DNA from: Gentiana macrophylla
Taxonomy: Eukaryota > Streptophyta > Magnoliopsida > Gentianales > Gentianaceae
Direction of reading: 5' to 3'
NCBI GenBank assembly: GCA_026214975.1
Contig: CM047813.1
Location: forward strand, 30,034,589 to 30,098,588
Length of the DNA stretch: 64,000 bases
A program made the position numbers and the translations under genes. Positions within the stretch are counted from its first letter, which is position 1, and the number at the start of each line of letters is the position of its first letter. Positions 33,523-44,617 of this stretch are shown piece after piece. The notes below the pieces were generated by a model that saw nothing but the letters and a program-made list of their open reading frames with translations, made no database searches and had not been told where the DNA came from.

Positions 33523-34530
33523 TTAAAATCATTGTTCTTTTAGTTGTGTTTCTCATCCAGGTACACATAATTAATCACAAAATATTGTTGTACCAAATAT
33601 TCACACAACATTTAATATATCATTGCCCATGAAGGAAGAAAAAACACAGGATAAGCCAAGACGCAAACTTTCCAAAACACATGATTCAATATATCAATTA
33701 GTTTATAAGTGAAGCAATAACAAAGATAGTAGCTTAATAATAATTAAATCACCAGAATCACAGAAAATTTCACAAAGAATAAGCCAAAACACAAACTTTC
33801 CCTACTCTCACAAAAAAAAAAAAAATCAGTTCAAAAACAAAAAAACACCGAATGAAAAAAGCAAGCGAGAATTCATTCCGTGGAATTATGAGATGCCATT
33901 AAAGACTTGCAACTGGATCAGGGGATGTCATTGAGACTGAGGATGAATAACCTAAGATTATGCAAGCGTTATTCTGAACATCCGAATGAAAATTTGTGAA
34001 AGTCTTTAATGGCATCCTCAAGTTTCCCTAAAAATACACAAAGAGCCACAAAATGAGGAGGGATTAGAATTTACCTTGCTTTTCTGATGAGGAATGGAAA
34101 TGGAAATGAATTGAGGAGGGAGAAGGAGCACAGCAGCCACCACCGGAGTACCGGACTGAAGCGGACGAGGTAAGCCGCCGGCCGCCGCTTCTGCGAGATT
34201 GAGAGAAATGTGGAGAACGGAGGAAGGAGGGGAGGGGAGGAGAGAGGCGGATGAAAGAGGGAAAGAGGAGGAGAATGCGTATGCATTCCAATGTCGATCC
34301 AATTTTTCCAATGAAAGGTCGTATGCGTCCAGCACGCGATCCCCGTGCGTTGGTCACGCGTGGAGAATGCGGCCCGCATGCGTCTACAAATCTTTTCTGA
34401 AAAAACAAAATCTAGTGCATATCGGACGCATAATCGATGCATTATTGATGCAAGGATAGTTTTCCAATTACATTTTGCGACGCATATTTCCCAATAAACA
34501 ACTTTCCAAGCATAGATTGTCAAGTTTCCC
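33523..34530 (-). repeat. MULE right terminal inverted repeat
   Basis: Reverse complement of 4670-5593 plus 23302-23397 with few differences. It retains the uninterrupted target of the Copia insertion (GATATATTAAATG on the minus strand, about 33610-33622), the C/T patch, the GCGGCGGCCGGCGG block, the donor-like AGCAAG/GTAAATT and the ATGCGTC motifs. The end at 34530 reads CAAGTTTCCC on the plus strand. Confidence 0.9.
34073..34290 (-). promoter_or_regulatory. Putative promoter, leader and splice donor in right MULE repeat
   Basis: Mirror of 4925-5131. The minus strand passes from a C/T-rich patch to GC-rich leader and to AAAAGCAAG/GTAAATTC, with GT at 34074-34073. The first acceptor inside is at about 33432 before the GRF-protein ATG, giving a predicted intron of about 640 bases. 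Confidence 0.45.
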
Positions 34531-34539
34531 AAACAAAAA

Positions 34540-34839
34540 CATGTCTAATTTGTAATGGAAACCCAAACAAAGCGATTATTAGCCTTCGTTGACTTCTGTC
34601 AAATAATAGAAATTTCGACATTGCTTTCCATCACAATAGATCGATGAAAGAAGAATATCAAAAGCAGATGAAAATCAGAAGTATCGGATCTTGCCTGAAG
34701 AAATAAATGGTTTGCAATACAACCCAAAATGAAGAAAAGACGCCATAACATGATCTTGATTGAGTGTGATAACAACCCGTTCTGAAATAAAATGGAACGT
34801 GTAAAGTACAAGAAATGAGAGTTGGAAAATAAGAACTCA
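34540..34839. other. Spacer with an unassigned minus-strand ORF
   Basis: A minus-strand frame (34811-34599) reads through hydrophobic residues (MLWRLFFILGCIANHLFL) after an acceptor-like TTTATTTCAG. It might be part of the locus that the MULE and the TRIM inserted into. I do not recognise it. Confidence 0.3.
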
Positions 34840-35102
34840 TTAAAGAAAAATCAGAATAGTGGAAGAGACTCTGAATAACTGTTTTATTAGTCTTAATAAA
34901 ATGATTCAGTAGGTCTCCTTTTTATAGGAGATAACTGGCATAAATCGTAATTTAAAATAAACAAATCTTCTAAAGATATGAATGCAATCTATTCAAATCC
35001 TAACAATAAACAAACACTTATCCACAATTATGTTGATTACAATATAACAATTATCTATTTTGGTATTTATCCGATCTATTCAAATTTTCTCTTCTATTAC
35101 CA
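34840..35102 (-). repeat. TRIM 3' LTR
   Basis: Left copy of the 263 bp direct repeat. Its outer end on the minus strand reads TTTAATG rather than TTTACA, so that end is mutated. Confidence 0.8.
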
Positions 35103-35633
35103 TCCCTCAAACGAGGCCGGGTTTGGAGGCTGAGTTTGTTTGATGATATTGTGGAGGACATCTCCACTCCGGAGCAATTCTTTTTCATTCCGGAGTCCAT
35201 TAGTTTGCATGTTTGACTTCCTCGGCGCATGTATTTCCGGCTCTTCCGGGAGTCTTGTTGTGGTTTGTGAAGCTGACTTCTTGGCGCACGTAATCCGGCT
35301 CTTTCAAAAGTCAAACAAAATTTGGATTTTTTTTCAATAACATCTGCCTCCAATCGCGTTTACTGCGGTGGATCTGAATTTTTTTTTTCGAACACCTGAA
35401 AATATACATTGAATGGATGCCAAAAGAAATATTGGATGTTATATGTAAAAATATTTATTTATTTCATAAGAATTTTTTCCGTCTTTTTTTTTTTTTTGAG
35501 ATATAAAAAGATGACCGGAATGAAAATAAAAAATAAAAATCAGAAGATGAATGGACGATGGCTGCTTGTTTTACTGAAAAAAAAGTGCTAAATGATGAAT
35601 GCATATGAAAAAGAAATACAAAATGCAGACACG

Positions 35634-35664
<31 letters not shown>

Positions 35665-35741
35665 AAGCGGAAGAAGAGCGAAGGCAGGCGAGGTTCACCA
35701 ATGTTAAGCCATTTGACCCTCGCCTCGCTTCCGATACGATC

Positions 35742-36004
35742 TGTAAAGAAAATCAGAATAGTGGAAGAGACTCTGAATAACTGTTTTTTAGTCTTAATAA
35801 AATGATACAGTAAGTCTCCTTTTTATAGGAAATAAATGGTATAAATCGTAATTTAAAATAAACAAATCTTCTAAAGATATGAATGCAATTTATTCAAATC
35901 CTAACAATAAACAAACACTTATCCACTATTATGTTGATTACAATATTACAATTATCTGTTTTGGCATTTATCCGATCTATTCAAATTTTCTCATCTATTA
36001 CTCA
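35742..36004 (-). repeat. TRIM 5' LTR
   Basis: Right copy of the 263 bp direct repeat, bearing TG and CA ends on the minus strand and adjoining the primer-site-like sequence. Confidence 0.8.
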
Positions 36005-37029
36005 TCGTTATGAAGGAGATGAATAACACTCTTATTAGGAGAGACAAACCTAATCTAACCAACAAAACCACAAACAAATGAGATTTAACCTGCAAAGGGA
36101 AAGAAAAGTTTGGTAAGTGTCGCCGAACAGGGATGATGGGTAATTCCATAATAAAATAGTCGCAAAAAATGACGACAATAGATTTTCCTACATCATAATG
36201 AAATTCACATCGAAAACAGGTCATTCACCATCATCAATCCACTAAAGTGTTGTGCTTATTCACCGTAACTTTTTGTTATACATCAGCACTACTTAACTGG
36301 AATCATTTTGGTGTTTATATGTAAATTTTTTTTTTTAGGTGTGAAACAAATTGCAAAAATGATTGTAACACCTCATTTCCATACCGAGTATTTATTCCGA
36401 AATTGGACGACCAGTACGTGACTTTCGAGAGAAATCCTAAAACATACGTAAGTCTAATGTAATATCATAGTAAAAGAAAATGACACAAAAAAAAATAGAA
36501 CATGAAGTGACTCGGGAAACAGATTGTCATCCAGTAGAGGCTCCCACTCAAGAGTGGCCTGCACTTTAGCCTTGTCCATACGAAGTTGGCCCGTCCCACA
36601 ACGTGCCCAACCCTTGTGTTTTTCAAGGGTTGTCAAATGTCCTTCTTAATATATAGTTGATTTTCCCTTAGTACCTGGAACCAGATCGGTCACCGTACAC
36701 ATGACACTCATCTGACTGGACTACGAGCATAAGTCCATCTCTGAGTACAGTCCGAGTTGATCTCTCATTGTCATTAGCCTTTATAATTTCCTAAGTATCC
36801 AGAGTTCGGCATCGATGCCCAGGCTGGACTGGCTTCAACTCGGCATTATGGCTCTTTCAACAAAAGACTTGGCGCATGTCGTCCCATATACCTCTTACAA
36901 CAGGCATGACGTAAGTCGTCATCTGCCACAAGCAACATCTTACAATGCAACCATTGGGGAATCCCACCATCACCCTGAAAGACTCCCCATCACCACCCTG
37001 AAAGACTCCCCATCACCACCGGTTGGACC
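36005..37029. other. Unassigned repeat-like stretch
   Basis: No gene is supported. From about 36363 the sequence starts TGTAACACCTCATTTCC, which resembles the start of many plant Gypsy LTRs, and it has the mixed base composition of an LTR. No second copy or primer site is in the window. A 23-base unit CACCCTGAAAGACTCCCC... is tandemly repeated at 36971-36993 and 36994-37016. Confidence 0.45.
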
Positions 37030-38249
37030 TGTTGGGAGAGTGTATCGTGTGTGGAGTGATTTACGGAACAGATCCTTAATTAACGGGATTAATTATAGAA
37101 TAGTAACCTAAACAATGCGAATAGAAAAACTCGTATTATCTAACAGATCTAACAAAATCAATATTACCGTATAGATCTAGCTCGAACAATGAATAATTAA
37201 TAAAATTATGATGTGGAAAATAAAGGACTAGATATCAAACCGATGCGAGTAATTACTCTTTCCTTAAGAGATATTGCTCTGTTATGGTGCCCACGGTGTT
37301 AGCAACTGTCTCCCAAGATACAACGGCTTACGTCTCGGATTTAGAGGCACTTCAAAAACCCGAGCTCCGGCGAGCTTACAGAGTGCTCCGACTTCTCTTT
37401 GACTCAAAAACTAGATCTATATGCGAGACTCTTTTCGTGGTGGAAAAGTGAGGAGAAAATTTGATGCTCTAACCTTCATCTTTGGAGTTCTTGATATAGT
37501 GGAGAGGATGAGCCAATACTCGATTCTTATTGTCTTGATGACACAGTCGGCCGACTTTTCCCTCAAGTAAAGTCATTGGGGCGTGTAGCACATGATTGCC
37601 GACCCCTTCTTGGCTTCTGATTGGTAGGATGACTAGTCATCAAAATTCTGATTGGTCGAATGACTCAATCGCTCGACTTTTCCCTTTAGAAAAATCTAAT
37701 CTCGGCCGAAAATAATTATTCACACGCTAATTAAGCCTTGGCTGACTTAATTACGCGTTCCACACTATTCTGGAACCTTCCAACCGCCTCACAATTAGAT
37801 AATTAATTTCTAGTTAATTTCAAAAGAAATTTGTCCAAAAAATTAATAGTAACACCTGAACCGAACCGGACGGACGGCGGCGACGGCGGCGCGCGTGTGG
37901 AATTATCTAAGTCCTCCCTCCTGCACAAAAGTGCTTTGCCCCTTGAGGCACATCTATAAGAGCCACACTAGCTCTTATTACTTGAGCTCACAAGCCTCAA
38001 GTTACCTATGTGAGAGATTGAGTTGAGGTTCTCCTTTCAACTCCTATCTCCAACACATTTTCAACCAACTTTAGGCATTAATTTCTCATTCACCCAATAT
38101 CCGAATCGAGTGATTCCAATGGCAAACATTATCTACTCCGTGAGTAGAATTTTTAGACATAATAAGTTTCCGGTGAATCTCACCAGAATGTATCTAAAAG
38201 TTGCGCTAAAGTGGACCGTTGCACCCTATTTCATGGGATATCTCCAACA
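37030..38249 (-). repeat. 3' LTR of a minus-strand Copia element
   Basis: Plus-strand ends TGTTGGGAGAG and TATCTCCAACA form the short inverted repeat of an LTR. On the minus strand the purine tract CATGTGGGGGAT (38250-38261) immediately precedes the LTR start, so this is the 3' LTR and the element's interior lies to the right. The matching 5' LTR is not in the window. A diverged relative is at 1-539. Confidence 0.8.
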
Positions 38250-38984
38250 ATCCCCCACATGAATGAAAATTAATGCATATGAAAATTCAGACTCTGAAGA
38301 GAAGTCAGATGGAAAAATATTGCATCAGGAGAGGTAGCTTCTGGCCTTGAACCGACCTTAGTGAAGTACTATCGGATTTACTCGGCCAATCAGTGAACTA
38401 GGCCTTGAACTGTTCAGTCTTTTGTGTAAACCAAGACAATAGAAATCACACAATATTTCCCCTAGTACCTTTCGGTTCTCATAGTTGTGTCCGTCTCGGG
38501 CCTGGACAACACTCGGTTTCAGAAAGTGCTTTAGAGAATTCAAGCCTGAAAATTCTCACAAAAGCGGCCCCACTTCGCACTTACATAGGTGACTTCCTAT
38601 CAAAGGTATTCTGCCCTACCCCACTTGAATATCAAGATATAGGAATCATTAAAAGCTTTGCTTAACCTCACACCCTTTATAGACATCACTTTTATTCTCT
38701 CAGAATGGGAAAGTGCTAGACTATTCCTTACAGCTTAGTTGTCCCTTTTGAACCATGATCTTGGGATCTCCAGTCAGCATGATTGGGTTGCCACTACAAG
38801 GAAACATGCGTAATAGGCTTCATCCCTTCCGGTTGTCAAAATTGACATATGATCTATATCTAAACCATTAATCGAGGGAAACAATGAATATAAACAGATA
38901 AACTCTGCCAATTTGTCGACCATTAATTGAATCAGATATCTGTTTAACAATGAATATAAACAGATAAACAGATAAACTCTGCCA
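38250..38984 (-). other. 3' noncoding interior of the Copia element
   Basis: Between the RNase H remnant and the polypurine tract. It includes a direct duplication of AACAATGAATATAAACAG..CTCTGCCAATTTGT (38881-38917 and 38946-38990), the second copy with an extra AGATAAAC unit. No open frame of note. Confidence 0.6.
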
Positions 38985-39112
38985 ATTTGTGGATCCGTAA
39001 GATTCTCCTTCGAACTTATATAATCGAGGGAAATCACACCATTAGAGATCAATTGTTTAATGGTATTGTGTCTACGGAGTATGTGTCGAGACTTAGCATT
39101 ATACATACTACT
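38985..39112 (-). pseudogene. Copia RNase H C-terminal fragment
   Basis: The minus strand reads MYNAKSRHILRRHNTIKQLI and SNGVISLDYISSKENLTDP. This is the end of the Copia RNase H domain (KSRHIxxRHxxVxxLIxxGxxxxxYVxSxxNLADP). The family normally continues to a short tail; here the frame runs into the AT-rich duplication. The upstream part of pol is cut at about 39112, where a Gypsy LTR begins, so the Copia element is 5'-truncated. Confidence 0.85.
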
Positions 39113-39659
39113 TGATGGGTCGGGCCGCCGACGGCCACACGAGGGCGTCCGAAGGCCTGAGAAAAAAGGGAACGGCCAGGCCTTCGCCTTCGAGCTTGAC
39201 CACGCCGGAAACGGGCTCTGACTATGAGCCCAAGAAAGACATAAGGGTGGGAGGTCCACATGAAGATCTAGACCCCGAATTTTTGGAGATCAGGGATTGA
39301 CAACCATGCCAGCCAGCTAAGGATATGGGACGGTAGCTCAGAGATCTGCGTCGCCCACGCTTAGATGCAACCCTAGCCGCCGCCGCCGATTTAGTTGTAC
39401 TATGTCCTTGGTTGTAAATATGTTGATTATAAGTCGCTCCTTACCCTATAAATAGGGCTCCATGTACTATTCAGAAAAAGAGGATGAAATATATAAAAAT
39501 CAGGCAAAACTCTGCCTTTCCGACAATACTTTCTACTTTGCATTGCACCACCACCGGATTTCTTTAGTTCTGCCCAGCACCACCACTCACACACATAATA
39601 TAGCTCGATATCCACCACTAAACATCCGTTGAACACCCTTGATAATTTTGACGTTATCA
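39113..39659 (+). repeat. Tat 5' LTR
   Basis: 547 bp from TGATGGGTCGGGCC to ACGTTATCA. TATAAATA lies at 39447-39454 within ACCCTATAAATAGGG. GC-rich in the first half. It replaces the Copia sequence at about 39112, so it may have inserted into that element. Confidence 0.75.
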
Positions 39660-39679
39660 ATTGGCTCCGTTAACGGGAA
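39660..39679 (+). other. Tat primer-binding site
   Basis: ATTGGCTCCGTTAACGGGAA directly follows the LTR and resembles the TGGCGCCGTCTGTGGGAA-type primer sites of Tat/Ogre elements, with changes at the centre. Confidence 0.6.
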
Positions 39680-40027
39680 AGTCATGGTTTTTAGCCTACC
39701 TCCGGCGTACGGCTCATCCACAGTTCCAAGGATATATGGTGGCTCCAGGAAGAACTCAGTCTTCCTCTAGGCCTCCCTCACGGTTTCTTCTTTGGAAAGC
39801 TCCGCTCTCACTCGCTCGCGTCCGAAACCTCAGTACAGTGCTGAAATCATCACGAAATAAGGTAACCTCCCCGATTTCTTGCTCAGAATCATGAGTTTGC
39901 GTTTGAATCATCACCTCCCTCATGACTTTTGTGCAAATAAACTCTTCGGAGTTGGCATTACGCATTTCCTAGCCGGAAAACTACTTTCAGAGCTTTTTAG
40001 TTAGTTGTTCATAACTGTCTACCCATG
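39680..40027. other. Tat leader, part before the nested element
   Basis: Open frames on both strands without recognised domains. The minus-strand frame 39965-39756 (MRNANSEEFICTKVMREVMI) is unrecognised. The leader ends with CCATG (40023-40027), the left target duplication of the nested element. Confidence 0.45.
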
Positions 40028-42245
40028 TGTTGGTCCCTTGGAAAGGCTAACACAAGTTTAGAGGGGGGGGGTGAATAAACTTGTCACCAATTTTTTTCCC
40101 AAAACTAAAAGTGCCCTAGGAAATGAGTTTTTACCAAACTCAGTTTTGTTTCTGTCCCTTAACTTGTGCGGAGTTCAGCTAACTCAACTGAGTACAAGTC
40201 AATACTGACTTATATTTAGTCTGGTTAACTGGCAGCGGATAAAGACAAGCCTTTTATGCAACAGATGTGTTAATAAAAATCTTAACCTTCTATGTATCAC
40301 TTCTGTGCTGACTAAGTGTCTGGTGTTTGCTGAGTGAAATGATGAGATGATTATGCAACAATTAAAACAAACATAAATGCATAAAGTAAATCAACACAAG
40401 ATTTGTTTATGGAAGTTCCGGGTGGTGTAATCCCGTACGTCTCCCATGATCCTATGGTGTAGGAGGTATCACTATATTCTTGAGATAACTGTTACAAAAT
40501 CCTAGCACAATGACAGTCCTTCACGACACCCTAGTTTCACTGTCTACACATAATGAGAAAGGTAAGATTACTCCCTTCACTCTGCACACTGATCTTTCGG
40601 AGGTGGAATGGCTCCTTCACCAGCTCACCACTAACACAAACACAGTCCGCAAACTGCACCAACAGCTGTGGCAACCGAGTTGCAACCGTATGAGGAAAGG
40701 TGGAGTTGCTCTCCTCAAACTATGCACAGCCAACCCTTTCTCACAAAAGGTTAGGTTTAGAATTAATCAAGAGATTAATTCAGTGAGCTGTTTGCTTCTT
40801 CTGGATCTGGCTTTGTAGCTCCAATATGCCTTCTTTCCCCCTTAATGAGTTATTGGATCTTTCTTTATAATTCTCAACGCTATTCTGTTGGCTTCCCCTT
40901 TTCTAGATATGCAATCTGATTTTCTAGATCTGGATCTTTATATATATGCTTGTAAAGCTCATTTTCAGATCCTTCTCACTTTTTCAAGTGATTATCTTGA
41001 GTATTTATAGGGGCGATGTAACGGTCACAAGCTCTTGTAGCCGTTACATTTTTTGTTTAGCCAACGTTCATATGTACGACCTTTTGTCGTATTGTCAATT
41101 CAAATTCAGCAAGTCCTTAACTCAGTTTTTATACTCTTCTTCAAAACTGAGTACCTCGTATATTTGACATCCAACTTTAATTGACTAAGTCAGAGTACAC
41201 CATTCAGTTTCTTCTTTTCCTGGCAACTGATAATCTTTGTCCTTAAGATTATTCAGCTTTACATGATCTATAGTTCAGCTTCAGGTCACCACAGACTTTC
41301 CTGAATCCTGACTTATAGTCATGACTAAATCAGCTACTAACTGAGTTTGCCACCTCAGTTCTTCAGTCTTCGATAACTGAGTCTGTGTCCTCGCTTCTTG
41401 ATCTTCTAGATGAGCCAACTGAGTCTGTGTCCCTCAGCGAACTTATCTTCTTCAATTTTCTCATAACTGAGTCTGAACTCTCAGTTCTTCACATGTATAC
41501 TCAGTTTGCTTGCCGTGACTCAGCTATTCGCCTAGTTCCTGTCTATTACAATGCTTGTCTGAAACAACCTATACAAGGTTCAGACTCTAGATAGAAATTA
41601 TACATTTTCTCTAGACCATTTCTTGCTTCTTCTTTCATTTTGCACTATAACAGTTAGTTATGACTTCATCATCATGGGTTGTAAGTAGAGCTGTTAAACG
41701 AACAGAGCCGCTCGTGAACAAGCTCGTGTTTGGCTCGTTAGTGTTCATGATCGTTTGTTCGTTTAGCTTAACGAGCTGTGCTCGAACATGATTGTAGGCT
41801 CGTTTTCTTAACGAGCCGAGCTCGAGCTTGGTTCGCGAACGTTCGATTATGTTCGCGAACATGCTTATTATGTTCGCGAACATGCTTATTGTTCGCGAAC
41901 ATACTTATATAATGTTCACGAACATGCTTATATGCTTATAATATATGTCTAACGAACCGAACTCGAGCCGAATTCGAGCCAAAGTCGAGCCAAAAGACAA
42001 AAAATATGTCTAACGAGCCGAGCTCGAACGAGCTCGAACAGTTCATGTTTTAAACGAGCCGAGCTCGAACAGAATTTTTTGTTCGTTTAACAAATGAACG
42101 AACTCGAACGAGCTCATGAGCTTAACGAGCTCGAGTTAGAACAGCCAATACTCGGCTCGGCTCGGCTCGTTAACAGCTCTAGTTGTAAGTGAGCTTACTA
42201 ATTATGTGACGAATCATCATCAAAACACAGATATTATTTCCAACA
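40028..42245 (-). repeat. LTR E (3' LTR), with hAT MITE
   Basis: TGTTGGTCCCTTGG to TTTCCAACA. It matches LTR F except for 504 extra bases (MITE plus duplication) at 41686-42189. The minus-strand TATAAATA is at 41002-41009. ACTGAGT/ACTCAGT words are frequent. Confidence 0.95.
41686..42181. mobile_element. hAT MITE, 496 bp, in LTR E
   Basis: Ends are TAGAGCTGTTAA and TTAACAGCTCTA, a perfect 12-base inverted repeat, flanked by GTTGTAAG on both sides (41678-41685 and 42182-42189). LTR F has the empty site. The interior is built from CGAGCTCGAAC and GTTCGCGAACAT units in both directions, so it can fold extensively. No coding capacity. Confidence 0.95.
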
Positions 42246-42384
42246 ATTTCGCCCTTTTTGATGATGTATCATAACCCTCCCTAAAAGCAATAATAAAAGA
42301 GTAGTGCAAGAAATCATAACAAATAAAAATAACAAACTAAGAACAACTGAGTTCATTACACAGCAAACTGAATAACTGGACAGA

Positions 42385-42648
42385 TTACAATTTTTCTTTT
42401 ACAAGAGATAACATCTTTTCACCAAGGAAAATGCTTCTTTTTGTTTCCAGAAGTCTTCTTTCTTTTCCTTCTTCACTTGATTCACCATCTCTAGGCTTGA
42501 TATCCAGATATTCATTGATCAACCGATCTACTTCTTCATTCTCTTGGTTTTTGAGCTTTACCAAAATCTCTTTAATCTCCTCATTCATCAACTTTTCTTC
42601 TGAAATCAAGTCATGTTTTTCTTTATCAGCTTTTCTTTCCGATTTCAT
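42385..42648 (-). pseudogene. Charged coiled-coil segment, distal part of the extra coding region
   Basis: 87 residues, almost all Lys/Glu/Arg/Leu with heptad spacing (EEIKEILVKLKNQENEEVDR). It follows the stop of the 42690 frame by about 40 bases and probably was its C-terminal continuation or a separate small ORF. No similarity recognised. Confidence 0.45.
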
Positions 42649-42689
42649 TTCATTTCCCCTCGCTTTTGTCTCTTTGCTTTCATCTCATT

Positions 42690-44439
42690 TTAAACTTTTA
42701 AGAAATCAGCACAGATTACAAGCTTCTTCCTGATGTTCAACACAGCTTTAACCGAGGCTTCTTCATCTTCCTCAGTTCTTGTTTCTTTGAAAGTCTCTTC
42801 TGTAATTAACTCTTCAATCAGATTATCAACTGCTCTTTCATTTTGTTGAATAGTCAGTAGATCAGCATCTACTTGTCTGTCTTGTTCTTCAACCAACTGC
42901 TTGGCATAGATTTCTTCAGCTTTCTCAGCATCTACATCACCTTCAGTTTTATCTTCCCCCTTGTTTGAAGATATGCAAAAGCTTTCTTCAAATAACTTGC
43001 GCAAGGTGATGATGTTGGAGTATTTGTTCAATCCTGAGTAATGTGCTTTTCCAATAAACTCATGTAGATTGTAAATTTTTTGCTGTAGAGTCTTCATCAG
43101 GCCTTCGATGATCTCTTTTAATCTTTCCAATCTTTCTTCAATTTCAGTTGACTGGCGCTGAGGTCCTTCAGTTGCAGATTTGCTAGTAGATGCTTCATGA
43201 ACTTGAGATGAGGAGCTGGCTTCATGATAATGAAAATGAAAATCATAACTTGACAGTTCCTTTTCATACTCAGCCTCGCAAAATTCAGCATCTTCCAAGG
43301 CTTCTCTTTGATCTTCAGCAAATTCTTCATGCATTTCTGTTGGAGAATCACTTTCTTCGGTTTCTTCACGTTCACTTCCTTCAGTTTCATTATGCTCACT
43401 CTCTTCAGTTTCATCATCAATCTGAATTACATCTTCAGTTTCAGTTTTTCTTTCCTGAAATTTGTTCCACATTCTTCTCTGTCTCCTCAAGGTTCTGTCA
43501 TCCAAACTTACAGTTTCTCTTGAGCTAGAGTCTGAAGTTTCTCTTCTTTCTTCTTCAACAATTTTCCTCTTCTTCACTCCAGTGGATAATGACTCGTGTT
43601 TCACTTCTGTTTCTGTGGATATTAAGATGGAGTAATAGTCTAGTATCCTTTGAACTAGATAAGTGAATCCTTTTTTCAATAAAAACTTTTCTCCAGTAGC
43701 CTTCCTTCCTTTGGCTTTCTCTTTTTCGTCTGAGATTTGCTTGATCAACTGCTTGAGAACAAGCTTATTCCAATTCAGCTTCTCTTCAAACCATATAGCG
43801 TAGATCAGCTTCATCTTTTTGTCGAAAGAGTGTAGAGATTCCACGTGTGACCAATGACGTTTCTGGTCAGAAGAATTGTCAAGAATGCAAATTCTTGTTT
43901 CTGTTGATAAATGGAACCAATGAAATTCTTCTCATTTTTGTTGAGTGCAATGACTATACAAAGTTTTCCTTTTTCTTTATTTCCAAATGTGAGGGATGAA
44001 GATCCTCCAATTATGTCTATACCAAAGACTAAGGAAAGAAGATGTTCATTAACAGTAATGCTCTTGTCTTGAACCGTTGTCCTGAAGCTCTTTTCATCAT
44101 CGGTGATTACAGCATTTTTGTAGAAATCTTTGATACTTTCTGGGCACAGAGCAATGACCTTTGTATCAATCAAATTCTCCAGTCCTCGAATCTTCTTAAT
44201 TTTCTTTGCAATTTGAATTGATAGGGTGGAGTTCGAAATTTTTTGACAGAAATCGTCTAGACTTGTGGTGATTCCTTCATCAACGTTGGATTGCTCCATG
44301 GATTTCTGAATTGAGAATTCTTGGTAGAGTCTTGAATGCTTTGAAATTGATTGAACAGGATTTCGTCAAGATGGCATTTTTCAATCATTTTCAAAATGAG
44401 AGTTGTGTCGCAATCAATGAGATTTGTAGGGATGCGCAT
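42690..44439 (-). pseudogene. Transposase_32-like plus acidic coiled-coil protein
   Basis: Three overlapping frames (44439-44257, 44299-43811, 43844-42690) read as one region of about 570 residues with shifts near 44290 and 43830. The middle part (LIDTKVIALCPESIKDFYKN, then ITVNEHLLSLVFGI) has the pattern of the 'putative plant transposon protein' domain (Transposase_32), in which a short VxxSPxxIxxFY motif is followed by a helical region. The rest of 384 residues is open: Lys-rich helices (KQISDEKEKAKGRKATGEKF), a Glu/Ser-rich acidic block, a His-rich patch and further heptads. In SIRE elements an extra ORF also sits between pol and the 3' LTR. The biochemical role is unknown. Confidence 0.65.
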
Positions 44440-44617
44440 CTACTTTTTCTCTTAGATTGACACGTGGCTTCGAGTGATTTGTCTTGTCAGCTTAAGTGTC
44501 AGATGGTAGCTGGAAAGTTTTTGGCTTTGACCAATTTGCCCTTCATCAGCTTTTGTTTAGAAGTCAGTTTTCTTAGGATTCAGCAATATGAGAACTTACT
44601 TAGCCTGCAAAATAATT

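Larger units (their letters stand above)
4670..34530. mobile_element. Mutator-like element (MULE) with ~1 kb inverted repeats, nested
   Basis: Both ends read inward GGGAAACTTGA(C)(G/A)AT and continue as near-identical inverted repeats of about 1 kb (4670-5593 plus 23302-23397 at the left; about 33523-34530 at the right). The element spans 29.9 kb, of which 17.7 kb is a nested Copia element in the left repeat, leaving about 12 kb. The interior carries a DUF1985-Ulp1 gene and a MURA transposase on the plus strand and a GRF-zinc-finger/transmembrane gene on the minus strand. Ulp1-type protease genes inside MULEs are known as the Kaonashi/KI-MULE class. All three genes are damaged, so this copy is presumably not autonomous now, though its terminal repeats may still be mobilised. 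Confidence 0.85.
34840..36004 (-). mobile_element. TRIM-like non-autonomous Copia element, 1.17 kb
   Basis: Two direct repeats of 263 bp each (34840-35102 and 35742-36004) are about 90 percent or more identical by eye. On the minus strand they read TGxGTAATAGA...TTTCTTTACA, with CCTATAAAAAGGAGAC as TATA box in both (about 34915-34930 and 35815-35830). The interior of 639 bp has a primer-site-like TCGTATCGGAAGCG next to the right LTR and a purine-rich TTTGAGGGATGG next to the left LTR. Short LTRs, tiny interior and no pol make this a TRIM. The interior frame of about 100 residues (35353-35051) is basic and unrecognised. A T tract of 22 lies at 35634-35662. Confidence 0.8.

Noticed and set aside
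34018..34532. Minus-strand ORFs up to 153 residues
   Set aside because: Mirror images of the frames in the left MULE repeat; compositional, not genes.
43190..43528. Plus-strand ORFs rich in Phe/Leu/Ser
   Set aside because: Shadow of the minus-strand Glu/Lys-rich coiled-coil frame.
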